Shown here: positions 24,788 through 34,476 of the stretch, piece after piece | Layout of the letters: each line of letters opens with the position of its first letter | Numbering within the stretch: position 1 is the stretch's first letter | Origin: Chthonomonas sp. UBA1950 | Lineage (GTDB): Bacteria; Armatimonadota; Fimbriimonadia; Fimbriimonadales; Fimbriimonadaceae | Direction of reading: 5' to 3' | NCBI GenBank assembly: GCA_002336105.1 | Contig: DDEQ01000039.1 | Location: 46,698 to 110,697 of the forward strand | Length of the DNA stretch: 64,000 bases | Program-made: the position numbers and the translations under genes | The notes under the pieces: generated by a model | What the model saw: only the letters and a program-made list of their open reading frames with translations | Databases searched by the model: none | Told to the model about the DNA's origin: nothing

Positions 24788-26223
24788 CGAGATAACGTGG
24801 CAACGTAGGCTAACTTTTGCTTTGCGCCAGCGGGAACCGTGACCGTCCATTCGCGATTTTGGGAGTCCAGGTTTTTGCCCTTGATACTTTCGTTGATGAT
24901 ACTTGCACGATCTTCGAACGATTGAACCAAACGTACTTCGACCGAGCTTTGCTTGCTGTTGGTGACTTCAATTTCAACCGTTTGCTTGATTTGGCTCTTT
25001 CCAACCTTTTCGCGTTTCACTGTTTTTGCCGTCGCCGAGACATCGAAAACCTCTGAGAGTGTTTGCGACACCCGTGCACCAAGCGGGGTGTTCTCGATGG
25101 TCGAAGCACCAATGTAGGTTAGAGAATCATTTGCGTCTTTCTCATAGAACCGCACCGTTCCAGATGGGAGCGGCGTACTCGTGCTGTCAGTGTTGGTGTT
25201 GTTCCAGTTCACACTAAGTGTAGCTTTGATCTTTTCGTTGACCGATGAATACAGGCCATCGAAACTCACGGCTGGTAATCGAATTGCATAGTCTTTTCGA
25301 ATTCGAATCTCCTTCGAAGGGCTCATTTTGACTCGGTTCGTTTGCCCCGGTTCAATGGAAGCGGTCGATTGAAATGGGAAGGCATAAAGCTCTCCAACAA
25401 CCATCTCTTTCATGTGTACTTCATATGATTTGCCCATTGGTTCTGGTCTGAATCCAGACTGGTCCGCGAGATTCTTCTGAAATCTGGATCGCGCCGCACG
25501 ATTAGGAGTTCCCGAAACGAAGGTCAGATGGGCTTTTGGAAAGGCAGTGCCAGTTTCATTCGAGACTGAAGCCCAAAGTTCAAGGTTCATGCTGTCTCCA
25601 GACTTAAGCAGAATCGCTGTGTAGTCAGCGTGCCAGGATAAACCTTCGGTGAGGTAATTCAGCTCGACGGAGCCAGGCTTAGCCGTGGAGCACTTCGTAT
25701 CAATGCTGAGGTGAGGCGTTGCGAGAACGCTTTGATCATCTGCGACTTCTATGGTTGCGGGAGGATTTACCAAGTACTTTCCGTGGACCAACACAACCAC
25801 TTGGTTTCCATCTGCTACTTGCAGAATTCCAGACTCTTTATGCTGAATTGAGCCGGCTTGATCGTAATAGCGTAAGGTGATTGGTTTGCCAAGAAATCGA
25901 CTGAGCAGTTGTCGAGTATCGGAAGTTCCACTGTTGTAGGTATTGGAAACAGTCTCGACATCGGGTTGGTTAGGAAACCGGATGTAGACGGAACTGGGAT
26001 CAAGCTGCTTACTGATTTCTGCAAGATCGATGCTGGTTAACCCCGAATGAAGATCCACTTTCCGAGATTCCCTAACTTGGCCGAAATTCTCTGAGTAGAC
26101 CACCAAGTTAATTTCGCGACTAGGAGCTTGTTCGATATCAATTGTCTGCTGGCGGCAACCCGAGCCGAAAAGGAGAAAGGCAGTCACGCAAATAGGCGGA
26201 CCAAGCTTGGAAAAGCGGGGCAT
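24784..26223 (-). CDS. DUF4139-domain lipoprotein
   Basis: 479 aa. The N-terminus ITAFLLFGSGC-like lipobox (…LLFGSGCRQQ) predicts a lipoprotein. The middle and C-terminal region resembles DUF4139: SVELNYLTEGLSWHADYTAIL, LELWASVSNETGTAFPKAHLTFVSG, then late VEIEVTNSKQSSVEVRLVQS and a closing WTVTVPAGAKQKLAYVATL. Members are secreted or membrane-attached beta-rich proteins of unknown role. It follows the DinB gene by 36 bp on the same strand. Confidence 0.85.
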   Translation of the reverse strand: MPRFSKLGPPICVTAFLLFGSGCRQQTIDIEQAPSREINLVVYSENFGQVRESRKVDLHSGLTSIDLAEISKQLDPSSVYIRFPNQPDVETVSNTYNSGTSDTRQLLSRFLGKPITLRYYDQAGSIQHKESGILQVADGNQVVVLVHGKYLVNPPATIEVADDQSVLATPHLSIDTKCSTAKPGSVELNYLTEGLSWHADYTAILLKSGDSMNLELWASVSNETGTAFPKAHLTFVSGTPNRAARSRFQKNLADQSGFRPEPMGKSYEVHMKEMVVGELYAFPFQSTASIEPGQTNRVKMSPSKEIRIRKDYAIRLPAVSFDGLYSSVNEKIKATLSVNWNNTNTDSTSTPLPSGTVRFYEKDANDSLTYIGASTIENTPLGARVSQTLSEVFDVSATAKTVKREKVGKSQIKQTVEIEVTNSKQSSVEVRLVQSFEDRASIINESIKGKNLDSQNREWTVTVPAGAKQKLAYVATLSR

Positions 26224-26259
26224 AACTTTTGGTGCAGCTCAGACCCCGATCTGTTCAAA

Positions 26260-26694
26260 TCATTTTTGCTTGTCGAATGCGAAAAGGTAGTAGTCGGTCT
26301 CTGGAAAATCATCGGCCGATCTTGCCTTGCATAGACCTCTCAACTCTCCGCGATGGTACGTTCTGTGGTTGAGAATATGGCGAACAAGGTCGCTGAAGGG
26401 AAGTTGGTGCGGCGTTCCATTCATCATCTGATACTCAATGATTCGATCATTGCGGTCGCCGCGAAGCAATTTCATCCATTCATCAATGAGATCATTGCAG
26501 GTTTCTGTAGATGGAACGATCTCTGGACGTTCTGTTACCGATACCCCTTGGCACCTTAGAAGCCAAATCTTATGCGCGCCAAGCATGTGCCTGATGACAC
26601 TAAGATCCGGGTGATCTTCGCCGAGATAATCAATCCACCTTAGCGTTGCCCATCGATCATATTCGAACTCGTTTTCAAGCTGAATCAGGTCCAT
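26260..26694 (-). CDS. DinB-family protein (putative metal-dependent thiol transferase fold)
   Basis: 144 aa four-helix protein. Metal-ligand histidines are in VIRHMLGAHKIWL and in HILNHRTYHRGEL, spaced as in DinB/YfiT proteins. Some relatives are bacillithiol or mycothiol S-transferases; others are DNA-damage induced with no known activity. Probably transcribed with the DUF4139 gene downstream. A TAAAAT box lies nine bases before the ATG. Confidence 0.9.
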   Translation of the reverse strand: MDLIQLENEFEYDRWATLRWIDYLGEDHPDLSVIRHMLGAHKIWLLRCQGVSVTERPEIVPSTETCNDLIDEWMKLLRGDRNDRIIEYQMMNGTPHQLPFSDLVRHILNHRTYHRGELRGLCKARSADDFPETDYYLFAFDKQK

Positions 26695-26869
26695 CTAAAC
26701 GAAATTTTACTCCTATCCCTCGTATTTGCCTGGACCGTTTATCGCCGGTTTCTGCCAGAAATAGGTGCAACTAAGAATATCAAAGCAGATTCACTTTAAG
26801 GGTGTTGCTTTTCCAATGTGGATCTGATAGCATCTGCGAGATTTATTTGAATTTTGAAGTTATTGAAAG

Positions 26870-29317
26870 ATGATTGAGTCTTCTCCCATCAAACGGTTGT
26901 CATTTGTTGCTGCGCTGGTCGTCGCAGCGACGATCAGTCAGGCTGACTATTACTACTTTACAGGTTTGAACTCTACTTACTTGAGTGATGGCAACAACTG
27001 GAGTTCAGGCGGTTCCATCACCGGATTCCTACCGTCGAACAACGATGACGTCTTCTTCAATAGCTACTTCATGGCTACGCCTCGAGCTGACGGAGATACC
27101 GGTCTGTATGTCAACTCGATGCACCTTAGTGATATTGAGTTTGCCGGCGGTGGAAACACTTTTGGGGTAGTCAGCAATTTTGAAATCAACAACTCGAACA
27201 TCCATGACGTTAACCTCAACGGTCAAATCGCGACGTTTGATGTCGGGTCTTTTGGAAACACAAACCAACTTTCAAACAGTTACCTGGACGTCTCAACGGG
27301 AAGCCTGAACTTCTATAACGGTTCGCAGAATTACTTCACAGGGGTTAGTAGTTACAGTGATTCGCTCTATCTAGACCTGACCAACACGAGTACCCTTCTT
27401 AACCTAAGCTCTTCCTACGTTCGCACAAACTATGCGACCTTTAGTGGAACGGTTAATCTAGACTCTACTTCGACGTTTACTGCTGACAACGGCTACACCG
27501 ATATCTATAACGAGTCCCTTGTCATGGTTAACGGCACGCTGAGCAACCATGGCCAGCTTTTTACAAATGGTGCTAGCATCGGGAACACATTCTTCGGGAC
27601 TTCTGCCAATAGCACAGTTAATATCCTTGGGGCGGACGGCAATTGGACCGATACTTCGGGCTCCGTAGTTTCAATCGGCTTCGGCGGGACAGGCGTTCTC
27701 AATGTTGATGAGGGTGGAGTCTCTTTTGGTGGAGAACTCAGGGTAGGAGAAGGGAACTATTATTACGATTCCAACGGGAACGTAGTCTCTCTGGTTGGAA
27801 ACGGATCTGTTAATGTCAGTAATTCAGGCAATCTTTACGCCAAGCAGATCACACTGGGCGGATACGCTCGTTACGGTTCTGCGTCAGGCGAGACGTACGG
27901 TTCTGGTGTCGGTTCCCTCAACATTAGTTCCGGGGGACTCGTTGTTTCAGATGGAGTTTACGGTCTAGATTGGAATAACACGGGACAGTCTGCTGCGTCT
28001 GTAAGCATCGATAACGCCATTCTTCGAACTAGGAATCTCTCCATTCAGTCGAGCGCCGGTGGAGCTTCATCGATTTCCGTGAACAACCAGGGGGAACTCG
28101 GTGCTGACAGCTTGTACCTTCGCGGTGATAGCTCAAACGAAGCAACGTTGGTCGTTGATAATTCCTATCTGCACGGTACGTCATTCCAAATCACTAACAA
28201 TGCGCGAGCGCTCATCTACGATGGCTCGACCGTTGATGTCACCCAGATGCTCGTCGGTCCGTTCTATGGATCAAGCGAGCAAGCTGCTTCACTTCAAGTC
28301 CTCAACTCTACGATTAATCTCAAGCCTGACACGTCAAGTGGAACGAGTTATATCTCGGTTGGCGCGGGGAGTTCTCTTCAAATTTCTCATTCGTATATCG
28401 ATACGCATCAATCCCAAGGAAACTATTTCACCCTTTGGTCAAACACGAATGGAAATATCGAGATCAGTAATACCGACTTGATTGGTCACGGATCATTCAG
28501 CTCGGCGAATGGTTCAACAACCACATTCTCAAACGGCACTTTCCGCTTTGCCGACAATACGACGGATGTGAACGTGGTTAACTTTGGGACAGACACAGTA
28601 GCGGCAGTGAACGCTGCCCGAGTGAATCTCACGAACGCACAGCTTCAAGCATGGGTTGTTCGATTCGGTAGCAGTTCAACAGACATGGTCAATGCTCAGC
28701 TCCATGATTCATCTGTTACAGCTTTACGAGACATCGCAACAACAACGACCCCGGGGCAAATTCTTATTGGCAACGGCGGGCAAACGATGCTCGAAATGTG
28801 GAACTCGTCTTTGAACGCTAAAACCATCTACATCGGTAGCAACAGTACTTTGAAAGGCGACGGTTCATTGAATGGCGTTTCCTTTGGATCGGGTTCGGCG
28901 GTCCCAACCTCGGTGATAAACAACGGAACGATCTCTCCAGGACACAGCCCAGGTCATTTGACCATCAATGGGGACCTAATCAATAACGGCGTTCTATACA
29001 TGGAGATCGACCTGAACAATCCGACCAGTTACGACTCTATTACCATCACTGGGCAGTTCACTATGGGCGGTACGCTCAAGTTGGTTGGTCTAGGTTCAGG
29101 AACGTTTGATCCTGCCAAGCACTATAACCTCTTCACCGCAGGTTCATTCCTAGGCTCGTTTGCTCACTACGAGCTCGACCCAAGACTTGGCCTGACTGCC
29201 AACAGCTTCTCGTTCAACGGTGGGAACTTTGGAGTTAACCCAGTTCCAGAACCAACGTCGATTGCTGTACTCGGTCTAGGGTTGGTCGCGATCCTTAAGC
29301 GAAGAAAGAAGAGCTAA
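26870..29317 (+). CDS. PEP-CTERM protein with beta-helix-like repeats
   Basis: 815 aa. Signal peptide (FVAALVVAATISQA), then a long Asn/Ser/Thr/Gly-rich stretch with repeating short strands (SVNVSNSGNLYAKQITLGG, GSLNISSGGLVVSDGVYGL, and others) that suggests a right-handed beta-helix or autotransporter-passenger-like fold. A TISPGHSPGHLTINGDL motif near residue 690 is typical of such repeats. The end is VPEPTSIAVLGLGLVAILKRRKKS: PEP signal, one membrane helix and a basic tail, the mark of proteins processed by exosortase. No exosortase gene is present. Probably on the cell surface or in the matrix. Confidence 0.92.
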   Translation: MIESSPIKRLSFVAALVVAATISQADYYYFTGLNSTYLSDGNNWSSGGSITGFLPSNNDDVFFNSYFMATPRADGDTGLYVNSMHLSDIEFAGGGNTFGVVSNFEINNSNIHDVNLNGQIATFDVGSFGNTNQLSNSYLDVSTGSLNFYNGSQNYFTGVSSYSDSLYLDLTNTSTLLNLSSSYVRTNYATFSGTVNLDSTSTFTADNGYTDIYNESLVMVNGTLSNHGQLFTNGASIGNTFFGTSANSTVNILGADGNWTDTSGSVVSIGFGGTGVLNVDEGGVSFGGELRVGEGNYYYDSNGNVVSLVGNGSVNVSNSGNLYAKQITLGGYARYGSASGETYGSGVGSLNISSGGLVVSDGVYGLDWNNTGQSAASVSIDNAILRTRNLSIQSSAGGASSISVNNQGELGADSLYLRGDSSNEATLVVDNSYLHGTSFQITNNARALIYDGSTVDVTQMLVGPFYGSSEQAASLQVLNSTINLKPDTSSGTSYISVGAGSSLQISHSYIDTHQSQGNYFTLWSNTNGNIEISNTDLIGHGSFSSANGSTTTFSNGTFRFADNTTDVNVVNFGTDTVAAVNAARVNLTNAQLQAWVVRFGSSSTDMVNAQLHDSSVTALRDIATTTTPGQILIGNGGQTMLEMWNSSLNAKTIYIGSNSTLKGDGSLNGVSFGSGSAVPTSVINNGTISPGHSPGHLTINGDLINNGVLYMEIDLNNPTSYDSITITGQFTMGGTLKLVGLGSGTFDPAKHYNLFTAGSFLGSFAHYELDPRLGLTANSFSFNGGNFGVNPVPEPTSIAVLGLGLVAILKRRKKS

Positions 29318-30441
29318 ACGGTTCTTCTTTCTCGCATTTCGGCCGTTGCTACCTTGATGCGGCGGCCAGCTTCTATTGCCTCATCGAGCGTGGTTTCGGG
29401 TCCGAGTGTGAAGCGAATTCCTTCTTTACACTCGGCTTCCGAATACCCACATGCTCTCAGCACATGGCTAGGTTCCAGGCTACCGCTTGAGCATGCAGCA
29501 CCACTCCCAGCGGAGATCCCGACTTGGTCTAGCTTGATTAGGACGGTTTCGGCAACAAGTCCGGGAAAACGAATGTGAATATGGGTATGAAGTGAAGGCA
29601 CATTCTTGGGCACTGTCGGCACTGCTCCGCACTCCGTCAATAGCTTGCGTAATGCTTCAGCCGGTTCATTTGGTGTCCTCGACGCCATGGCGACAACTCC
29701 GAACCCAGCAATTGCGGCAACATTTTCGGTCCCTGCTCGCATCTCTCGCTCTTGGCCACCTCCGACAATCAATTGCTTCGGTTTGGTTCCAGCTTTCACA
29801 TACAGTGCCCCAGCCCCTTTTGGACCACCCAATTTATGCGCAGAGACCGACACGAGGTCTGCACGCAAATCTTCGACTTTTGTCCAATAGCCTGATTTCC
29901 CAAAGGTTTGGACGGCATCGCAATGGAACAAAGCTCCGACTTCATGACATATCGAGCCAATCTCGCTGGCCGATTGCAGAGTGCCTAGCTCGTTATTCGC
30001 GTGGAGCGTGCTGACAACAAGCACCTTTTCGGTGAGTAAATGCTTGAGATGGTCAAGATTAGCGCAGCCGAACTGATCAACCGAGATGAACTCAACTTTA
30101 TATCCGAGTCGCTCTAGAGGCTCTTGGCAGTGAATGCCACAGTGGTGGTCTGCTACTCCAATGAGAATGGTGTTTTTACATGGGTCAACATTGGCTCGAG
30201 CAACTCCGAGGAGAGCAGTATTGACGGCTTCACTGCCTCCTGAGGTGAAAACAACTTCTCCGAAGTCACAACCGAGCAAAGCTGAGACCCTTTCACGCGC
30301 CTCGTCAATCGCTGCTTTCGCTTGCCGACCCTCTTGGTAAAGACTGGAGGCGTTTCCGCAATCCAGCCACTTGAGCATGGCTTTTTTCGCTTGAGGGAGC
30401 AACGGAGAAGTTGCCGCATGGTCGAGATAGATTCTTTTCAT
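29314..30441 (-). CDS. Cysteine desulfurase (NifS/IscS-like)
   Basis: 375 aa, PLP enzyme of the class V aminotransferase group. YLDHAATSPLLPQAKKAM at the N-terminus; the PLP-lysine in VSAHKLGGPKGAGALY; the mobile catalytic Cys in GSGAACSSGSLEPSHVL. It takes sulfur from cysteine for iron-sulfur clusters or tRNA thiolation. No iscU or mnmA is adjacent. It is the last gene of a coupled run: its ATG overlaps the stop of the SMP-30 gene (ATGA). It ends in a 4-bp overlap with the convergent PEP-CTERM gene. Confidence 0.95.
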   Translation of the reverse strand: MKRIYLDHAATSPLLPQAKKAMLKWLDCGNASSLYQEGRQAKAAIDEARERVSALLGCDFGEVVFTSGGSEAVNTALLGVARANVDPCKNTILIGVADHHCGIHCQEPLERLGYKVEFISVDQFGCANLDHLKHLLTEKVLVVSTLHANNELGTLQSASEIGSICHEVGALFHCDAVQTFGKSGYWTKVEDLRADLVSVSAHKLGGPKGAGALYVKAGTKPKQLIVGGGQEREMRAGTENVAAIAGFGVVAMASRTPNEPAEALRKLLTECGAVPTVPKNVPSLHTHIHIRFPGLVAETVLIKLDQVGISAGSGAACSSGSLEPSHVLRACGYSEAECKEGIRFTLGPETTLDEAIEAGRRIKVATAEMRERRTV

Positions 30442-31268
30442 GGTGCGCAGAACAGCTTCATTCCTGGGGTCGGTGCACTCATCCGATACAGCCCGCCTGT
30501 TTGAGCCTCAGTGACGTAAAGCCATTCTAGGTTGGGTCCAGCAAATTCTACGTTTGTTGTTTGCTTGCCAGGCGATGCGACCTTGTAGACGACATCTCCG
30601 GTCGGGCTTAAGCAAAGCAAATCGGTCGCCCCATAAGGCGCAACCCATAGGTGTCCTTCCGCATCAAAACCCATACCGTCTGGCTCGATGCCATCTTCAA
30701 GTTGGAAGAACAACCGCTTATTTGTTAGGGCACCATCTGTTTGTAGATCAAAACGATGCAACTGGTGCGTTTGAGACTCGGCAAGAATCAATCCTTTGCC
30801 GTCAGGAGTGAAGGCAAGTCCATTAGGAAATGCCAAACCTTTTGCGACGATTTTTAGTTCACCAGACGTGATGTTAAGCCGGTAAACCTCTCCAACAGGG
30901 TTGGCCTTCCCGGTTCCAGCAGGATCCGTGAAATAGAGATCACCGAAAGGCGAGAAAGCTAAATCATTCGGTCCACGAAGTTCTTTGGTGGTGAGTATCT
31001 CTTGTTGGCCATCAGGGAAGAATCGAATAATGGCTTTCTTTCCAAAATCGCAGGCAAATAACGAGCCGTCTTTATAAACGGTCATTCCGTTCGTTTTTAG
31101 GAATTTTGAACCTGGATCAGTCGCTCTATATACGATCTCGTGATGTCCGTCAAGGTCCACTTTGGTGACGTAGTCGGCATGACAATTCGAGACGAACAAA
31201 TGTCCCTTCCCATCCCATGAGGGTCCTTCTGGAAAGACCAAGCCATCCATCACCTTATCGAGTTTCAT
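30438..31268 (-). CDS. SMP-30/gluconolactonase-family protein
   Basis: 276 aa six-bladed beta-propeller. Motifs: GLVFPEGPSWDGKGHLFVSN with a metal-binding Glu, TKELRGPNDLAFSPFGDLYFTD with the Asn ligand, GLAFPNGLAFTPDGKGLILA, and DGIEPDGMGFDAEGHLWVA with the Asp ligand. Members hydrolyse sugar lactones or similar with Ca or Zn. No signal peptide. The start overlaps the GNAT stop and the end overlaps the cysteine desulfurase start, both by ATGA, so the three are translationally coupled. Confidence 0.9.
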   Translation of the reverse strand: MKLDKVMDGLVFPEGPSWDGKGHLFVSNCHADYVTKVDLDGHHEIVYRATDPGSKFLKTNGMTVYKDGSLFACDFGKKAIIRFFPDGQQEILTTKELRGPNDLAFSPFGDLYFTDPAGTGKANPVGEVYRLNITSGELKIVAKGLAFPNGLAFTPDGKGLILAESQTHQLHRFDLQTDGALTNKRLFFQLEDGIEPDGMGFDAEGHLWVAPYGATDLLCLSPTGDVVYKVASPGKQTTNVEFAGPNLEWLYVTEAQTGGLYRMSAPTPGMKLFCAP

Positions 31269-32074
31269 GCTGGAACGGTACCCGTTTCACGATCCGATTC
31301 CATTCTGGTTCGGGAATAGTACATCGACGTGAAGTTGCCAATGTTTTGATAGCCAAGTTTTTCGTAAAGCCCCGTAACTTTGGAATAGCTGTGTAACACG
31401 GAGGAATCGCAATTCAGATCCTTAGCGAAGCCAAGCGCTGCATTGACGGCCGCACGTGCGCCGCCACGTTTTCGGAATTCCTTTTTTGTCACAACTTCGT
31501 AAATTCCAGCAATCCCATCGGAAATACAAAGCGTTGCCGAGCTTGCCAACTCACCTTCGATGAAAGCCCCAAATGTGTGAGCGAGACCCTTAGACATGAG
31601 CTCGGTAATGATGTCTGTTGCGTCCTTCCTCGAATCTTTGGGTTGCCAAAGTGCGGCTGGATACCCCTTTTCTCTTATCACCGACGCGTCCGATATGCGT
31701 TCCCCGACCCAGCCTACTAACTGTAGATTCCTGAGTTCTAGGACCATTCCCGGTAGAAACCGGGGACCCATGCAATGTCGCTCTTTTCGAAGAATATCTT
31801 TGAGATTGATTGGAGTCGACGACGGGCCGTAGAGGATGTTTGCAAAGCTATTTTCCTGTTGGTAGCTTCGCAAAATATCGTCAATATCTTGTCGGACGGA
31901 TTCCTCTTCAAAGTGACATTTCGCAATTGTGCATAATCCAGCCTTTCGGGAGGAGTAACCCCATAAGGCGCGATCATTCTCGAAAGAGGTGTGACCATCG
32001 AGCGAATACTTAGCCCGAAACCAAGCAAGCAAGTTAGTTTCGCATGGGTTCAGACTTGGTTTTTCGTTTGCCAT
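31265..32074 (-). CDS. GNAT-family N-acetyltransferase
   Basis: 269 aa. The C-terminal half has the acetyl-CoA-binding block (VTKKEFRKRGGARAAVNAALGFA) followed by SYSKVTGLYEKLGYQNIG, the typical closing helix-strand of GNAT. The N-terminal 130 residues are an extra domain, so substrate cannot be inferred. The ATG at 32074 lies 25 bp inside the end of the NUDIX gene, and the stop overlaps the SMP-30 start. Confidence 0.85.
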   Translation of the reverse strand: MANEKPSLNPCETNLLAWFRAKYSLDGHTSFENDRALWGYSSRKAGLCTIAKCHFEEESVRQDIDDILRSYQQENSFANILYGPSSTPINLKDILRKERHCMGPRFLPGMVLELRNLQLVGWVGERISDASVIREKGYPAALWQPKDSRKDATDIITELMSKGLAHTFGAFIEGELASSATLCISDGIAGIYEVVTKKEFRKRGGARAAVNAALGFAKDLNCDSSVLHSYSKVTGLYEKLGYQNIGNFTSMYYSRTRMESDRETGTVPA

Positions 32075-32580
32075 AGGTAGAGTGCTGCCACGGTTGCCGC
32101 GTCGCGTATCTCGGCATTATCAATCATTTTGTGGACCTCGCTCAGAGAGAACTTGCCCGATACTAGATCAAGCTCAGTCGGCTCAAGTTTAGCTTCGGTT
32201 TCAGATAACTCTTCAGCGAGAAAGATCGCAAACTCTTGGTTTGACATGCCGTAGGCATTGTAGAGCTTTCCGAGGATCGTTACCTTCGAGGCAACCAAGC
32301 CTGTCTCTTCTGCTAATTCTTGGCGAGCAATTTCCTCATAAGACGCTTCAACCGAGGTCTCCAACGAACCTTGAGGAAACTCCCAATATCGCTTTCCGAC
32401 GGGATACCGCAGTTGTTGCACAAGCGTCAAATGCACTCCGTCAAACGGAATGATAAGCGAGAACGGAGGTTTCCTTATGTAGGCATAGATGCCCTCAGAC
32501 CCATCCTGTCTTAGAACTTTGTCTTCGACAACCTCCATCCATCGGTTCTTGTAGACCGTCTTCGAATCCAGCCGTTCCAT
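32050..32580 (-). CDS. NUDIX hydrolase (ADP-ribose pyrophosphatase-like)
   Basis: 176 aa. The Nudix box is recognisable as EFPQGSLETSVEASYEEIA followed by RQELAEETGL, with the REL-EE-G core slightly varied (RQEL). RLDSKTVYKNRWMEVVEDKV at the N-terminus is typical of ADP-ribose or nucleoside-diphosphate-sugar pyrophosphatases. First gene of the NUDIX-GNAT-SMP30-desulfurase operon on the minus strand. The 3' end overlaps the GNAT gene. Confidence 0.9.
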   Translation of the reverse strand: MERLDSKTVYKNRWMEVVEDKVLRQDGSEGIYAYIRKPPFSLIIPFDGVHLTLVQQLRYPVGKRYWEFPQGSLETSVEASYEEIARQELAEETGLVASKVTILGKLYNAYGMSNQEFAIFLAEELSETEAKLEPTELDLVSGKFSLSEVHKMIDNAEIRDAATVAALYLWQTKNQV

Positions 32581-32604
32581 TCAAAGATTGAACCCAAAAC
32601 AGGA

Positions 32605-32640
32605 ATCGGCTCACCACACGAACTTGTGTGATGAGCCGAT
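32605..32640 (-). terminator. Hairpin terminator after the BMP lipoprotein gene
   Basis: ATCGGCTCA pairs with TGAGCCGAT, and ACAC with GTGT, around GAACTT. Read on the minus strand it follows the BMP gene and is trailed by TCCTGTTTT. It separates that gene from the NUDIX operon. Confidence 0.65.
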
Positions 32641-32661
32641 GATCTTCAAACAACTCAAAGA

Positions 32662-33720
32662 TTATTTGGTTGGTTTGAATTTAGCGAGGTCGGCGCTTGT
32701 GGCCGGAACCACGATCTTCCCGTCAATGATCTCTTGTTTGACGACATCGAGTTTCTTAAGTGCGTCGGGGCTAATCTTCTCTTTGGTGTACTTGAAATCA
32801 GAAAGACCCACTCCACCCGATTTGAGGTCGTAGACCTTGGCTCCAGCGGTGAACTTTCCGTCCTTGACGTCTTTTATCGTGCTGTAAACAGCGGTATCAA
32901 CTCGCTTAATCATGCTGGTCAACACAAAGCCAGGAGCTTGATCATCCTGATTGCTGTCAACGCCTATCGCAAACTTGCCGCTTTCTTTCGCCGCATTGAT
33001 CACACCAAGACCACAACGACCAGCAGCGTGATAAACAACATCCGCGCCCTGAGTGAACAAAACGCTAGCCATCTGTTTTCCTAGGTTGGTGTCGTCCCAA
33101 CTTTCGGTGTACTTGCTCGGTAGAACCTCAACCTTTTCGTTGGCGGTCTTCGCCCCAGCAATGTATCCGCTCTCAAATTTCTCGATCAGAGGAATCTTTT
33201 TGCCACCGACGAATCCGAGCTTGCCAGTCTTCGATGTCAGCGCACCAAGGTATCCGGCTAAGAAGCTTCCTTGCTCTTCGCTGAATAGAAGAGACCTAAC
33301 ATTGTCTGCCTTCACTTCTGCGTCGATAATGGCAAACTTGATGTTCGGGAATTTCTTGCTGACGGTGGTGACGGCTCTGGCCTGAGCGAACCCAACTGCA
33401 AAAATAAGATCACAACCTTGTTCAGCAAGCGTAGAGATATTGCCTTCGTAGTCTTTTTCTGCTTTGCTATCGACAGACTTTTCTTCAATTCCAAAGTCTT
33501 TCTTTGCTAGGCTTATGCCATCCCAAGCGCTGTCATTGAACGACTTATCGCCTCGACCACCGCTATCAAAAACGATGCCAACTTTTAGTGCTTTGCCGTC
33601 AACTTTAGTTGCTCCACCGCCCGAATTATCGGTCGTGGTCTGCGTGCCAGACGAGCTATTACAACCGACGAGAGCGATCGCAGCAGTAGCTGCCCAAACT
33701 GATCGTGAAATCCTCAACAT
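32662..33720 (-). CDS. BMP-family (basic membrane protein) substrate-binding lipoprotein
   Basis: 352 aa. The ATG at 33720 has GGAG eight bases upstream; the frame is open further but that part is not needed. Lipobox AIALVGC, a Ser/Thr/Gly linker, then the BMP domain: LKVGIVFDSGGRGDKSFNDS, DLIFAVGFAQARAVT, PNIKFAIIDAEV, EEQGSFLAGYLGALTSKTG and GVDSNQDDQAPG. BMP proteins (PnrA, Med, BmpA) bind nucleosides or other purines for ABC import. No ABC permease or ATPase gene is next to it. Divergent from the gene at 33820. Confidence 0.92.
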   Translation of the reverse strand: MLRISRSVWAATAAIALVGCNSSSGTQTTTDNSGGGATKVDGKALKVGIVFDSGGRGDKSFNDSAWDGISLAKKDFGIEEKSVDSKAEKDYEGNISTLAEQGCDLIFAVGFAQARAVTTVSKKFPNIKFAIIDAEVKADNVRSLLFSEEQGSFLAGYLGALTSKTGKLGFVGGKKIPLIEKFESGYIAGAKTANEKVEVLPSKYTESWDDTNLGKQMASVLFTQGADVVYHAAGRCGLGVINAAKESGKFAIGVDSNQDDQAPGFVLTSMIKRVDTAVYSTIKDVKDGKFTAGAKVYDLKSGGVGLSDFKYTKEKISPDALKKLDVVKQEIIDGKIVVPATSADLAKFKPTK

Positions 33721-33819
33721 AACGACTCCGTGTGCCCCAAGGTAAACTGTTGGATTATGGCGCATGAATATGCCTCGAAAAGGTAATTCTTGTGCGTTCC
33801 GACCTCGAAGGAGAATCGT

Positions 33820-34446
33820 TTGATCACCTGCCAACTAACTAAGCTAGAAGCCGCTCTCGATACGGTTAAGAAGACCTATACCAATCTCGTTCCCGCCGAT
33901 GCTGCCCTCTTGGCCTCCGCCCTCACCCTTTCTGGACGCCAGGCTATCGCTCTTTACGAGGGTGAGCAGTATGTTTGGCCCGAAGATTACGAGCGACTTT
34001 CGGCAGCCATGGTCCCACAAATGAGGCAAATTCAGGAAGCTGTTGAGGCAAATGCTCCAAAGCGAGTTACCAAGAACACGCCTGAGGAAGAGCCGGTTAT
34101 GGTTTCGGTTGGACTAATGCCCAACTTTTCAGCGGGAGAGCGCTTACTCGACAATCGAGATGACCTCAAAGCAAAATTGAGCGATGTTCTCCAAGAGGGT
34201 GTTGAGTTTGCCTACGCACCAACGGATATCTATTGGCAGTGGGCACTTGATCGCGTGAACTGGAATACCGTTGCCGGTCAAGAAATCAGTCGTCGAATCC
34301 GAATCAAGGCGACGTTCACCGAAGGCGCTGTCGGAGTTGAGATTGGCTTGGCTGGAACCAAGAAGCGTACGAGCAAGAAAGTCGTTGCTGCTGAACCAGA
34401 GGCAGAAGTTGCCGAGCCAGAGGTAGAGGTAGAAGTAGAAGCTTAA
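33820..34446 (+). CDS. Conserved hypothetical protein with acidic C-terminal tail
   Basis: 208 aa. Start is TTG at 33820, six bases after AAGGAG (33808-33813); an upstream TTG at 33790 is less likely. The N-terminal half is helical (LEAALDTVKKTYTNLVPAD, ALTLSGRQAIALYEGEQY). The middle has VMVSVGLMPNFSAGERLLDNRDDLKAKL and DIYWQWALDRVNW. It ends in a basic stretch (KKRTSKK) and then a run of Glu, Val, Pro and Ala. No catalytic motif. It could be a structural or nucleic-acid-associated protein; function unknown. Confidence 0.7.
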   Translation: MITCQLTKLEAALDTVKKTYTNLVPADAALLASALTLSGRQAIALYEGEQYVWPEDYERLSAAMVPQMRQIQEAVEANAPKRVTKNTPEEEPVMVSVGLMPNFSAGERLLDNRDDLKAKLSDVLQEGVEFAYAPTDIYWQWALDRVNWNTVAGQEISRRIRIKATFTEGAVGVEIGLAGTKKRTSKKVVAAEPEAEVAEPEVEVEVEA

Positions 34447-34476
34447 ACCACGCTCATTGTCAGTGCTGAGTTTGGA

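Noticed and set aside
26870..29317. Type V autotransporter
   Set aside because: The repeats look passenger-like, but the C-terminus is a PEP-CTERM anchor and there is no beta-barrel.
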